From Listeria aquatica FSL S10-1188 (lineage in GTDB: Bacteria > Bacillota > Bacilli > Lactobacillales > Listeriaceae): a stretch of 64,000 nt of DNA. Numbering within the stretch: position 1 is the stretch's first letter; each line of letters opens with the position of its first letter. Below are positions 28,810 through 37,718 of the stretch, piece by piece. The DNA lies in NCBI RefSeq assembly GCF_000525795.1, contig NZ_AOCG01000010.1, forward strand, positions 1 to 64,000, given 5' to 3'. The position numbers and the translations under genes were made by a program. A model generated the notes under the pieces. The model made no database searches, had not been told where the DNA came from, and saw only the letters and a list, made by a program, of their open reading frames with translations.

Positions 28810-29597
28810 GTTTCTTCACCCCTCGAAAAATGAAATAGGCACTGTAGCAAAGGAGAGCGAAAAGAATGACTAAAATAGGGAGCCACTTGATATTTGTAGT
28901 TAGGGCTGTCTCTCTTGTAAATTCAAAGGGAGCAAGACTTCCAGTTTTGAGTGTTGGCAAAAATGAAGAAATAATCAATAATATGATCTGCAAGACAAGT
29001 CCTGACATAAGTGCTATGAAGGTGTTTTTAATCCACAAAGAACTCGCAGTGACAAATAAAGAAAATAGTCCGCCCCAAAAAAGCTGACCACAAGATAGAA
29101 AGCGCTGCGTGGAGAAATGGATGTGAATAATAAAGTGTTACAAACAGGGTGTTTTGATGAATAATCAAGAGATTTGAATTAAGCAAATTATCTGGAACGA
29201 TATTTGGAAATAGGAAGAAATACAAGCCAAAATTAACAGCTAATGGAATAAGAACTACTATAAATCCTAACCCAAAAGAGATGCTGAGGTAGCTTCCTAA
29301 TACTTGTCGAACATCGGATTTAATGAGGCTTTGATAGATAAAACCAGAATCAATATCTTTTCGTAAAAGTGATCCTGCTGGAAGAGCTGCTATTAATGGA
29401 AGTAGGATGAAAAAGATGGCGGATATCGTATTGAAAGGATCAATTGACATCCATCTGGTATAAGGTGAATCTAAGAAATGGTTTTCTGTTGCTAAGGAAA
29501 TAGAAGGGTAAATTTGAAAAAGAGGAATAAGCAAAATGAGTAACAATAAAGCAAGAAAATAACGTCTGTTAATTCGTCTAAAGATGAATTTGAACAT
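28796..29597 (-). CDS. ABC permease-like membrane protein C; frame interrupted
   Basis: 266 residues after removing one base from the A6 run 29077-29082. It starts MFKFIFRRINRRYFLALLLL and holds about six helices; residues after the first helix form an exposed loop (SISLATENHFLDSPYTRW), a layout seen in bacteriocin-associated ABC-2 subunits. The ribosome binding site is weak (AAGAAGTG). It lies 62 bases after the secreted-protein gene. Confidence 0.6.
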
Positions 29598-29659
29598 GGT
29601 TTCACTTCTTTCGTTTATTATGCAAGCAAATCATCATATGTCATGGCCTCTAGCGACGC

Positions 29660-30068
29660 TTATCTGACAGAATCAGGACTCCATACTCCTCGGGCATGAG
29701 CGTTAGCAAATCGGCGCGAATCAATTCTTACAGAGACCCCAGAACCATACCTTTCGACAGCTAAATTATAAAGGAAGGTCGCTTGTCCTCCTGGGTAGCT
29801 TCGGTAGGTTCGTCCTCCTGAAACATCTCGACCGTCATATAAAGCTGCCCAAATGTTGATGTAGGTTGATCCAGAAGTTGTTTTGTTATAGTAAGCAGTG
29901 CGGTTGTCTTTTTTAACGAGCAGGGGTATGATCATTCGGACTCCATATTCTATATTCATTTCCCCACGAAGTATCACCATGATTACTGGCTAAAGCATCT
30001 GTAGCAAATCCGAAACCGATAAGTGATAAGGAAAGTGCTGAAAACGGTATTATTTTCTTAAAATTCAT
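29660..30068 (-). CDS. Small secreted protein, DUF2712-like; frame interrupted
   Basis: 135 residues after removing one base from the G4 run 29923-29926. A signal peptide (MNFKKIIPFSALSLSLIGFG) ends at a good signal peptidase site, ATDALA|SN. The mature part (~105 residues) is rich in Tyr, Gly, Arg and Ser, lacks Cys, and closes with ARGVWSPDSVR. Start, length and the GVWSPDS ending recall DUF2712 proteins of Bacillales, from memory. ATG follows GGAGG at good spacing. First gene of an ABC operon, which suggests a secreted effector or peptide handled by that system; function unknown. Confidence 0.65.
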
Positions 30069-30428
30069 ATAAATCCTCCTGTTTGTAGTTTATTCATGAT
30101 TGTATTGATGTTAAGAGGAACTTCTTATAATAATTTGCTCACCTCAACATACTAGCTTACATCATAAAAAATTGCAAATTTTCCGAAAATGTATAAAAAT
30201 AGATGTTAATTTTTAGGGAAGTAGATATAAGTACGAGTTTAAAAATTTATTAGTAAAAAAATTTTGAATAGGGATAAAAAAGGAGAGACTTAGTATCTAA
30301 ACTTTATTTAAATTTGTCTATAAATTGAATGATTAAAGTAAATTTAATTAAGAAACTATTGAAAGTTAAAGGTGAATTTTACAACTACCAAAAAATTTAT
30401 TTATAGGAGGAGAGATCATGACTGCCTC
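30069..30428. other. Non-coding interval between the secreted-protein operon and rpsL
   Basis: About 360 very AT-rich bases with no supported gene. The left part holds the promoter of the leftward operon; the right part leads to the rpsL promoter. Confidence 0.6.
30149..30177 (-). promoter_or_regulatory. Promoter of the secreted-protein/ABC operon
   Basis: Minus-strand TTGCAA (30172-30177), 17-base spacer, TAGTAT (30149-30154), about 80 bases upstream of the start codon. Confidence 0.55.
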
Positions 30429-30457
30429 TTGACACACACAACGCAAAGTGCTATCAT
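30429..30457 (+). promoter_or_regulatory. Str operon promoter
   Basis: TTGACA (30429-30434), exactly 17 bases, TATCAT (30452-30457). A small CCTCT/AGAGG hairpin follows in the 130-base leader before rpsL. Confidence 0.88.
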
Positions 30458-30590
30458 AACCAAGGTGCCTCTTCTATAGAGGTCTTGAAAATGGAAATTG
30501 TTGTAGGGTTGTCTACAGCACTTTTATTTTTCCGAAAAAATGAACCACCTGGATGTGTGGAACTACTAAAGGAAAGGAGGAACCCATCCA

Positions 30591-30998
30591 ATGCCTACTA
30601 TTAACCAATTAGTTCGCAAACCGCGTCAATCTAAATCGAAAAAATCTGACTCTCCAGCACTTAACAAGGGACTAAACACTTTCAAGCGTGAACTTACTGA
30701 TGTAAATTCTCCGCAAAAACGTGGTGTTTGTACTCGTGTTGGTACAATGACTCCGAAAAAACCGAACTCCGCGCTTCGTAAATATGCTCGTGTGCGCCTT
30801 AGTAACGGAATCGAAGTTACAGCTTATATCCCAGGTATCGGACACAACTTGCAAGAGCACAGTGTTGTTCTTATTCGTGGTGGACGTGTAAAAGACTTGC
30901 CAGGGGTACGTTACCATATCGTACGTGGTGCTCTTGATACAGCTGGTGTTGAAAATAGAGCTCAAAGCCGTTCTAAATACGGTACAAAAAAAACCTAA
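30591..30998 (+). CDS. rpsL: 30S ribosomal protein S12
   Basis: 135-residue decoding-site protein of the small subunit. The [18 protein letters not shown] stretch with both lysines of the streptomycin-sensitive form and the [10 protein letters not shown] loop are intact. ATG follows AAAGGAGG. First gene of the str operon rpsL-rpsG-fusA-tuf with a strong promoter and leader in front. Confidence 0.98.
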   Translation: MPTINQLVRKPRQSKSKKSDSPALNKGLNTFKRELTDVNSPQKRGVCTRVGTMTPKKPNSALRKYARVRLSNGIEVTAYIPGIGHNLQEHSVVLIRGGRVKDLPGVRYHIVRGALDTAGVENRAQSRSKYGTKKT

Positions 30999-31046
30999 AA
31001 AATAAGCGATTTATTTTAAATTCAATTTATGAAAGGAGGATATCCA

Positions 31047-31517
31047 ATGCCTCGTAAAGGTCCTGTTGCTAAACGTGACGTTTTGCCAGATCCGATTTAC
31101 AATTCTAAACTTGTAACTCGTTTAATCAATAAAATGATGATTGACGGTAAACGTGGAAAATCCCAAGCGATTCTATACGCTGCTTTCGATATCATTAAAG
31201 AAGAAACTGGAAACGATCCAATGGAAGTTTTCGATCAAGCGATCAAAAACATCATGCCGGTTCTTGAAGTAAAAGCTCGTCGTGTCGGCGGTGCGAACTA
31301 TCAAGTTCCAGTTGAAGTACGTGCTGATCGTCGTACTACTCTTGGTCTTCGTTGGTTAGTAAATTATGCGCGTCTTCGTGGAGAAAGAACAATGGAACTT
31401 CGCCTTGCTCGCGAAATCATGGATGCAGCGAACAATACTGGTGCATCTGTTAAGAAACGTGAAGATACACATAAAATGGCGGAAGCAAACCGTGCATTCG
31501 CTCACTATCGCTGGTAA
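31047..31517 (+). CDS. rpsG: 30S ribosomal protein S7
   Basis: 156-residue primary binder of the 16S rRNA 3' domain. I start at the ATG 31047 ([16 protein letters not shown]), which follows AAAGGAGG; an in-frame codon farther upstream lies before that site. The [18 protein letters not shown] segment and the C-terminal [13 protein letters not shown] are typical. In other bacteria S7 represses the str operon by binding its mRNA. Confidence 0.98.
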   Translation: MPRKGPVAKRDVLPDPIYNSKLVTRLINKMMIDGKRGKSQAILYAAFDIIKEETGNDPMEVFDQAIKNIMPVLEVKARRVGGANYQVPVEVRADRRTTLGLRWLVNYARLRGERTMELRLAREIMDAANNTGASVKKREDTHKMAEANRAFAHYRW

Positions 31518-31597
31518 TAAAGAATTGGCTGCCGCTTTCTTTTTTGAAATTAGGCGAGCCGCTTAAAAAAAATGTTTGATGGAAGGAGAAAGACAAC

Positions 31598-33685
31598 ATG
31601 GCAAGAGAGTTCTCCTTAGAAAAGACACGTAATATTGGGATTATGGCGCATATTGATGCTGGTAAAACCACTACTACGGAACGTATTCTTTTCTATACAG
31701 GGCGTATTCACAAAATTGGTGAAACGCATGAAGGTGCCTCCCAAATGGACTGGATGGAGCAGGAACAAGAACGTGGTATCACGATCACTTCTGCTGCAAC
31801 AACAGCTCAGTGGAAAGGGTACCGCGTAAATATCATTGATACACCAGGACACGTAGACTTCACTGTTGAAGTTGAACGTTCGCTTCGTGTACTCGATGGT
31901 GCAGTTGCTGTTCTAGATGCACAATCTGGTGTTGAACCGCAAACTGAAACTGTTTGGCGTCAAGCTACTACTTACGGGGTTCCTCGTGTAGTATTCGTCA
32001 ACAAAATGGACAAAATTGGCGCAGATTTCTTATATTCTGTAGGAACTTTGCATGACCGTTTACAAGCTAATGCTCATCCAATTCAACTTCCAATCGGTGC
32101 TGAAGATACTTTCACTGGTATCATCGACTTGATTGAAATGCATGCATTGTATTATGAAGATGATCTTGGAAACGATCCACATGTTAGAGAAATTCCTGAA
32201 GATATGAAAGATCTTGCTGAAGAATATCATGGTAAACTTATCGAAGCTGTTGCTGAGCTCGATGAAGAGCTTATGATGAAATATCTAGAAGGTGAAGAAA
32301 TCACAAAAGATGAACTTAAAGCGGCGATCCGTAAAGGAACACTTGCTGTTGAGTTTTATCCAGTCGTTTGTGGTACTGCGTTTAAAAACAAAGGTGTTCA
32401 ACCGATGCTTGATGCAGTTATCGATTACCTTCCAGCACCAACTGATGTTCCAGCTATTAAAGGTACTTTGCCTGATGGTGAAGAATCTGAACGCCACGCA
32501 AGTGATGAAGAACCCTTCTCATCTCTTGCATTTAAAGTTATGACTGACCCTTATGTTGGCCGTCTAACTTTCTTCCGCGTTTACTCTGGTACTTTGAACT
32601 CTGGTTCTTACGTACAAAACTCAACAAAAGGTAAACGTGAACGTGTAGGTCGTATCCTGCAAATGCACGCTAACCACCGTGAAGAAATTGATATTGTTTA
32701 CGCTGGTGATATTGCTGCAGCTGTAGGTCTTAAAGACACGACTACTGGGGACACACTATGTGATGAAAAGAACCAAATTATCTTGGAATCCATGGAATTC
32801 CCAGAACCAGTTATCTCGGTTGCAATCGAGCCTAAATCGAAAGCAGACCAAGATAAAATGGGTCAAGCTCTTGCGAAACTTGCAGAAGAAGATCCAACAT
32901 TCCGTACTGAAACAAATACGGAAACGGGTCAAACGATCATCTCTGGTATGGGTGAACTTCACCTTGACATCTTAGTTGACCGTATGAAACGTGAATTCCG
33001 TGTTGAAGCAAACGTTGGTGCTCCTCAAGTATCCTATCGTGAAACATTCCGTTCTGCTGCTGATGTCGAAGGTAAATTCGTTCGTCAATCAGGTGGTCGT
33101 GGACAATATGGTCACGTTGTGATTCACTTTGAGCCTAACGAAGAAGGAAAAGGCTTCGAATTTGAAAATGCGATTGTTGGTGGGGTTGTTCCACGTGAAT
33201 ATATTCCAGCTGTTCAAGCAGGTCTTGAGGGTGCACTTGAAAATGGTGTCCTTGCAGGCTATCCACTAATTGACATTAAAGCAAAACTATTTGATGGTTC
33301 TTACCATGACGTTGACTCTAACGAAATGGCCTTCAAAGTAGCTGCTAGTATGGCACTTCGTAATGCTGCTAAGAAATGTAACCCAGTTCTTCTTGAACCA
33401 ATTATGGGTGTGGAAGTTGTTATCCCAGAAGAATATCTTGGGGATATCATGGGGAACATTACTAGCCGTCGTGGTCGTGTAGATGGTATGGAAGCTCGCG
33501 GTAACGCACAAGTTGTTCGTGCTTTTGTTCCACTTGCTGAAATGTTTGGTTACGCAACTGACCTTCGTTCTTCAACTCAAGGTCGCGGAACTTACACAAT
33601 GCAATTTGACCACTACGAAGAAACACCAAAATCAATTACTGAAGAAATCATCAAGAAAAATGGCGGAAATAAAGGCGAAGAATAA
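31598..33685 (+). CDS. fusA: Elongation factor G
   Basis: 695-residue translocation GTPase. G1 [12 protein letters not shown]3 DTPGHVDF and G4 NKMD are present near the N terminus, followed by the domain II-V pattern (GRGQYGHV in domain IV, and the [16 protein letters not shown] stretch in domain V). ATG follows AAGGAG. Intact over its full length, in contrast to other genes in the window. Confidence 0.98.
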   Translation: MAREFSLEKTRNIGIMAHIDAGKTTTTERILFYTGRIHKIGETHEGASQMDWMEQEQERGITITSAATTAQWKGYRVNIIDTPGHVDFTVEVERSLRVLDGAVAVLDAQSGVEPQTETVWRQATTYGVPRVVFVNKMDKIGADFLYSVGTLHDRLQANAHPIQLPIGAEDTFTGIIDLIEMHALYYEDDLGNDPHVREIPEDMKDLAEEYHGKLIEAVAELDEELMMKYLEGEEITKDELKAAIRKGTLAVEFYPVVCGTAFKNKGVQPMLDAVIDYLPAPTDVPAIKGTLPDGEESERHASDEEPFSSLAFKVMTDPYVGRLTFFRVYSGTLNSGSYVQNSTKGKRERVGRILQMHANHREEIDIVYAGDIAAAVGLKDTTTGDTLCDEKNQIILESMEFPEPVISVAIEPKSKADQDKMGQALAKLAEEDPTFRTETNTETGQTIISGMGELHLDILVDRMKREFRVEANVGAPQVSYRETFRSAADVEGKFVRQSGGRGQYGHVVIHFEPNEEGKGFEFENAIVGGVVPREYIPAVQAGLEGALENGVLAGYPLIDIKAKLFDGSYHDVDSNEMAFKVAASMALRNAAKKCNPVLLEPIMGVEVVIPEEYLGDIMGNITSRRGRVDGMEARGNAQVVRAFVPLAEMFGYATDLRSSTQGRGTYTMQFDHYEETPKSITEEIIKKNGGNKGEE

Positions 33686-33688
33686 TCG

Positions 33689-33717
33689 TTGCATTTCTGA
33701 CTCACATCAAGTATAAC
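33689..33717 (+). promoter_or_regulatory. Internal promoter before tuf
   Basis: TTGCAT (33689-33694), 17 bases, TATAAC (33712-33717) directly after the fusA stop; an 11-bp hairpin (CTTGCCGAGTGAA pairing with TTCACTTGGCAG, about 33734-33758) follows in the leader. Separate expression of tuf would fit the large need for EF-Tu. Confidence 0.6.
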
Positions 33718-33804
33718 TTTAATTAAGGAAGTACTTGCCGAGTGAATTTCACTTGGCAGCTATTAAATATCATTTTTTTAAACATTAAGGAGGATTTTAT
33801 TAAA

Positions 33805-34989
33805 ATGGCAAAAGAAAAATTTGACCGCTCAAAACCCCATGTAAACGTTGGAACAATTGGACACGTCGACCATGGTAAAACTACACTAACTGCAGCTATC
33901 ACTACAGTTCTATCTAAAGACGGAATGGCACAAGCATCTGCTTATGACCAAATCGATGGTGCACCAGAAGAACGTGAACGTGGTATCACTATCTCTACTG
34001 CACACGTAGAGTATGAAACTGCTAACCGTCACTATGCACACGTTGACTGCCCAGGACACGCTGACTATGTTAAAAACATGATCACTGGTGCTGCACAAAT
34101 GGACGGAGCTATCCTAGTAGTATCTGCTGCTGATGGCCCAATGCCACAAACTCGTGAACACATTCTTCTTTCTCGTCAAGTAGGTGTTCCTTACATCGTT
34201 GTATTCCTAAACAAATGCGACATGGTTGACGACGAAGAACTACTTGAACTAGTTGAAATGGAAGTTCGTGAACTTCTAAGCGAATATGACTTCCCTGGCG
34301 ACGACATTCCTGTAATCAAAGGTTCTGCACTTAAAGCTCTTGAAGGAGACGCTGAATGGGAAGGCAAAATCCATGAATTAATGGACGCTGTTGATTCTTA
34401 CATTCCAACTCCAGAACGTGATCATGACAAACCATTCATGATGCCAGTCGAAGACGTATTCTCGATCACTGGTCGTGGTACTGTTGCAACTGGACGTGTT
34501 GAACGTGGACAAATCAAAGTTGGTGACGAAGTTGAAATCATCGGTATCAAAGATACTGCTAAATCAACTGTTACTGGTGTAGAAATGTTCCGTAAGCTTC
34601 TTGACTATGCAGAAGCTGGAGATAACATTGGTGCGCTTCTTCGTGGGGTTGCTCGTGAAGATATCGAACGTGGACAAGTTCTTGCTCAACCAGGATCGAT
34701 CACTCCACACACTAAATTCGAAGCTGAAGTTTATGTTTTAACTAAAGAAGAAGGTGGACGTCATACTCCATTCTTCACAAACTACCGCCCACAATTCTAC
34801 TTCCGTACAACTGACGTAACTGGTGTTGTTGAACTTCCAGCAGGTACTGAAATGGTTATGCCTGGAGACAACATTACAATTACAGTTGAACTTATCGCTC
34901 CAATCGCGATTGAAGATGGTACTAAATTCTCAATCCGTGAAGGTGGACGTACAGTAGGCGCTGGCGTTGTAGCTAAAATCGACAAATAA
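33805..34989 (+). CDS. tuf: Elongation factor Tu
   Basis: 394-residue GTPase that delivers aminoacyl-tRNA. G motifs [16 protein letters not shown] and NKCDMVDD are intact, as are domains II (GRVERGQ) and III ([21 protein letters not shown]). I start at ATG 33805 after AAGGAGG; an earlier in-frame codon lies in the untranslated leader. Codon use is visibly optimised, as expected of a highly expressed gene. Confidence 0.98.
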   Translation: MAKEKFDRSKPHVNVGTIGHVDHGKTTLTAAITTVLSKDGMAQASAYDQIDGAPEERERGITISTAHVEYETANRHYAHVDCPGHADYVKNMITGAAQMDGAILVVSAADGPMPQTREHILLSRQVGVPYIVVFLNKCDMVDDEELLELVEMEVRELLSEYDFPGDDIPVIKGSALKALEGDAEWEGKIHELMDAVDSYIPTPERDHDKPFMMPVEDVFSITGRGTVATGRVERGQIKVGDEVEIIGIKDTAKSTVTGVEMFRKLLDYAEAGDNIGALLRGVAREDIERGQVLAQPGSITPHTKFEAEVYVLTKEEGGRHTPFFTNYRPQFYFRTTDVTGVVELPAGTEMVMPGDNITITVELIAPIAIEDGTKFSIREGGRTVGAGVVAKIDK

Positions 34990-35007
34990 TAAATTTATTT
35001 GTTCTAT

Positions 35008-35046
35008 AAAAGTCGGTGAAGCATTTATGCTTCCCGGCTTTTTTTT
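35008..35046 (+). terminator. Terminator after tuf
   Basis: Stem AAGTCGG-GAAGC with GCTTC-CGGCTT (one bulge) followed by eight T. Confidence 0.85.
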
Positions 35047-35108
35047 GTTGTTTTTCTGACCCTGATAGGCGTATGCTTGATATGGAAAAGGAAAGGTAGG
35101 GATAAAGA

Positions 35109-35501
35109 ATGGCAGCAAAAGAAAGAAGATTACAAATAAAAGCAAAATGTGCGGAGTTTGGTGGTGGATATGCTCAGCTAGTCGAACCCATTAATGATAT
35201 GCTACTTGCATTAGATGCAGATATTTCGCAAGAAACGGCAAGTCAGGTGCTTTTGAATATTGAACTCTATGCAAAAGGAGAGAAATATCTACCGGATTGC
35301 CATCTGGATGAAAGTAATCATTTTCTAGATGACGGCATAAAAGCGCTAAAAGCAGGGGATCTTGGGAATGCGGCCTTACAACTATTCGGAGCAGGACTTA
35401 ATTTTGCAAGTTTTGCTGCGAAAGCGAACGGTGTGAAAAAAGTAGACGCGCATCCGATGCTTGCTGCACGTTTCAAGCGTTTGAAGGAAATGAAAGAATG
35501 A
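35109..35501 (+). CDS. Hypothetical protein, 130 residues, all-helical character
   Basis: I do not recognise the family. The protein is hydrophilic and probably helical, with no signal peptide or membrane segment. It shows ERRLQIKAKCAEFGGGYAQL near the start, an acidic middle (PDCHLDESNHFLDDG) and a basic end. GGAAAGG precedes the ATG. It has a perfect terminator at its stop codon, stands alone between tuf and the polyprenyl synthase gene, and its frame and codon use look real. Confidence 0.7.
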   Translation: MAAKERRLQIKAKCAEFGGGYAQLVEPINDMLLALDADISQETASQVLLNIELYAKGEKYLPDCHLDESNHFLDDGIKALKAGDLGNAALQLFGAGLNFASFAAKANGVKKVDAHPMLAARFKRLKEMKE

Positions 35502-35542
35502 CAAAAAAGGAACTTGGCAACTGCCAAGTTCCTTTTTTGTCA
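35499..35542. terminator. Bidirectional terminator
   Basis: A perfect 21-bp inverted repeat (35499-35519 with 35522-35542), A-rich on one arm and T-rich on the other, overlaps the stop of the hypothetical gene and faces the end of dmkB. Confidence 0.93.
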
Positions 35543-35545
35543 CGC

Positions 35546-36526
35546 CTAAATTTGGCGGGTTAAAATTTCATTTGTAAGAGCCGAAAGCTGGTCACGGTAA
35601 GCACCTTTCGGCAGCTTAGCGATTTCTTTTTGGGCTTTCTTCGTGTATTTTCCTGCAAGTTCAAATGCTTGCGCCGTACCCTGATAGCGGTTGATAAGCG
35701 TCGTTAGCTCGCGGAGATCCGCGTCTGTCATCTCCTCTTTCTTGCTAAGAAGAGGTTCAAAATCTCGCTTATGGCCACGCATCGCATAGATGAGCGGAAG
35801 CGAGTAAACCCCTTGGAGGACATCGTTTAACACCGGTTTTCCGAGCCCGTCATCCGTACTCGTGTAATCAAGCACATCGTCAATGATTTGAAACGCCATG
35901 CCGAGATAATGCCCGATATTCCAAGCTTTAATGGCAAGTGCACGAGGAGTTTTGCTAGAGACTGCGCCAGAATAGCAACTCAAGGCAAACAGCTGCGCCG
36001 TTTTCCCTGAAATGCGTGCGAGGTAGGACTTTACAGACACATTTAAATCGTAACGCGTGCGCATTTGATCAAGCTCACCCATCAAAATTTTCTCGATGTT
36101 TTTACTGCTGAATTCAATGTTCGAAATCGAATCCGAATGCTTGGACAAAATCTTAAAACAAATGGTGAATAAATAGTCACCAGTATAGACCGCATAGTGA
36201 TTTCCGTATTTCGAATTGATCGTTGGTTTACCTCGTCTGATAGAAGATTCATCCACAACGTCATCGTGAATCAGCGTCGCCATATGTAGGACTTCAAGCG
36301 CTGCTGCAACAGATATGGCACGATCTCGGTCGTAATCCGGACCAAGGTTCGCCGAAAGTAAGGCAAATGCCGGCCGAAGTAACTTGCCGCCAGCGTGAAT
36401 CAACATTTTAATGTTTTCTTCAACACGTTTATCGCGAATTTGAATATTTTCTTCAATGGTTTGAAGCACATCAGCAAGATCAGTTTTTAGTTCAGGATAA
36501 TGTTCCCACATGGAATGAAGTTGCAT
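35546..36526 (-). CDS. dmkB: Polyprenyl diphosphate synthase (DmkB of the EET locus; HepT-like)
   Basis: 326-residue trans-prenyltransferase. First and second Asp-rich motifs are LIHDDVVDE and FQIIDDVLDY, with the basic SIRRGKPT between; it would make the polyprenyl tail of the demethylmenaquinone used in EET. ATG 36526 after AAAGGAG. Last gene of the leftward EET arm ndh2-eetA-eetB-dmkB. The role is from the Listeria EET literature as I recall it; the enzyme class is plain from sequence. Confidence 0.88.
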   Translation of the reverse strand: MQLHSMWEHYPELKTDLADVLQTIEENIQIRDKRVEENIKMLIHAGGKLLRPAFALLSANLGPDYDRDRAISVAAALEVLHMATLIHDDVVDESSIRRGKPTINSKYGNHYAVYTGDYLFTICFKILSKHSDSISNIEFSSKNIEKILMGELDQMRTRYDLNVSVKSYLARISGKTAQLFALSCYSGAVSSKTPRALAIKAWNIGHYLGMAFQIIDDVLDYTSTDDGLGKPVLNDVLQGVYSLPLIYAMRGHKRDFEPLLSKKEEMTDADLRELTTLINRYQGTAQAFELAGKYTKKAQKEIAKLPKGAYRDQLSALTNEILTRQI

Positions 36527-36547
36527 AGCGAAACTCCTTTTTTCTAT

Positions 36548-37090
36548 TTATTCGAGTGTGCGCTGTTCTTGTTTGGCGTTAAAAAACACACGTAGGGTTT
36601 CAACGTTTTTCAGTAAATAATTAGCTGCGATTCCTACTGCGATCCCTGAAAGAATACCGATAAAGGAAAGGACGGGTAGATAAAGCATTACGCTCCAAGA
36701 ACCCGCGATCCAGCTTGCTACAACTAGTTGACCAACGTTATGCAGAATTCCCCCGGTTGTGCTGACGCCAATGATACTAACATTTTTAGGTCCTAATTTT
36801 TGTACTGCCCACATTCCGATAAAACTTAGTAAAGCACCGGCTGCGCTGTACAAAAATGTAGAAATAGTTCCGCCAAGTAAAGTCGAGAGGACAAGGCGGA
36901 TGATGATGATCATAAAAGTATCTTTAGTCGAGAGCGTATAAAGCGAGATGCAGGTAATGATATTAGCGAGCCCAAGTTTTGCTCCAGGTGCGAATGCAAA
37001 GGGGAAGGGGATAGCTCGTTCTAATAAGCTAATCACCACAGCTTGCGCCGCGAGCAGAGCGATATAAACTAGACGTTTATTTTTCGTCAT
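36548..37090 (-). CDS. eetB: EetB: Gx-transporter / HepS-like membrane protein of the EET locus
   Basis: 180-residue membrane protein with about five helices, often named heptaprenyl diphosphate synthase component I or Gx transporter. It is related in layout to ECF S components (LLAAQAVVISLLERAIPFPFAFAPGAKLGLANI start, STTGGILHNVGQLVVA). Located between eetA and dmkB, 21 bases before the latter. In Listeria it is needed for flavin-based electron transfer; its biochemical role is unsettled. Confidence 0.85.
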   Translation of the reverse strand: MTKNKRLVYIALLAAQAVVISLLERAIPFPFAFAPGAKLGLANIITCISLYTLSTKDTFMIIIIRLVLSTLLGGTISTFLYSAAGALLSFIGMWAVQKLGPKNVSIIGVSTTGGILHNVGQLVVASWIAGSWSVMLYLPVLSFIGILSGIAVGIAANYLLKNVETLRVFFNAKQEQRTLE

Positions 37091-37123
37091 AAAATTTCAC
37101 TTTCCTTTTTTCTTCCTGAAGAA

Positions 37124-37561
37124 TCAAGAAGAAATAATCATATCGTCGTCATCGTTGTTGTTTGAACCGCCATCAGTTGCCTTCACTTCGATAACGAGTT
37201 TATGTGGGAGACAAACAATCGTTTCACCGCGTTTTGTAATGGCACCTGTTCGAACGCAAACTTGGTCACCACATGTAGCTTTAGAGATTCGAATTTGTTC
37301 ATCTTTCACTTCAATCGTATTGGAATCGCCATCATCTTGTGTAATAGTGAAGGATTCTGTACCGGTGTGTCCAGTTAAAGCAACTTTTTTATATTCTTTG
37401 CCATCTACCGTAATAACGGCAGTCAACCCTTGATTTTCTGTGGTTTTCGGTTCATTCGCTTTAACATAAGAGAAAATAGCTAGAGGCAAAAAAGAAAGCA
37501 ATGTTAGCAAAACGACAAGAATGATATCGAAGCGACGAATCATTTTTAAATATGGCTTCAC
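37124..37561 (-). CDS. eetA: EetA: membrane-anchored NusG-domain-II protein of the EET locus
   Basis: 145 residues: an N-terminal helix (FDIILVVLLTLLSFLPLAIF) and an extracytoplasmic NusG domain II-like fold with the conserved ISKATCGDQVCVRTG and GETIVCLPHKLVIEV motifs. The cysteines could form a disulfide or bind a cofactor. GTG start at 37561 after GGAGGGGG. The tail is unusually rich in Asn and Asp. Neighbour order and fold match the Listeria EetA. Confidence 0.85.
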   Translation of the reverse strand: MKPYLKMIRRFDIILVVLLTLLSFLPLAIFSYVKANEPKTTENQGLTAVITVDGKEYKKVALTGHTGTESFTITQDDGDSNTIEVKDEQIRISKATCGDQVCVRTGAITKRGETIVCLPHKLVIEVKATDGGSNNNDDDDMIISS

Positions 37562-37669
37562 TTACTTTCCCCCTCCGATCATTTTCCTATCCCTTTTATT
37601 GTATAGGATTTAAGTGAAAAAATATACCGTTTTTCTTCTGAATGTATAAATAAACTGATTGAAAATAAG

Positions 37670-37702
37670 AGGAGCGAAATCCACAAATGGGACTTCGCTC
37701 CT
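37670..37702 (-). terminator. Hairpin after ndh2
   Basis: AGGAGCGAA paired with TTCGCTCCT plus an inner 3-bp step (one mismatch); only a weak T tract follows on the minus strand, so readthrough into eetA is possible. Confidence 0.5.
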
Positions 37703-37718
37703 TGTTCAAAGTTATCCG

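Noticed and set aside
29660..30068. Lactococcin 972-type bacteriocin
   Set aside because: Size and neighbours are suggestive, but the C terminus (GVWSPDSVR) and composition fit DUF2712 better and the typical Lcn972 pattern is absent.
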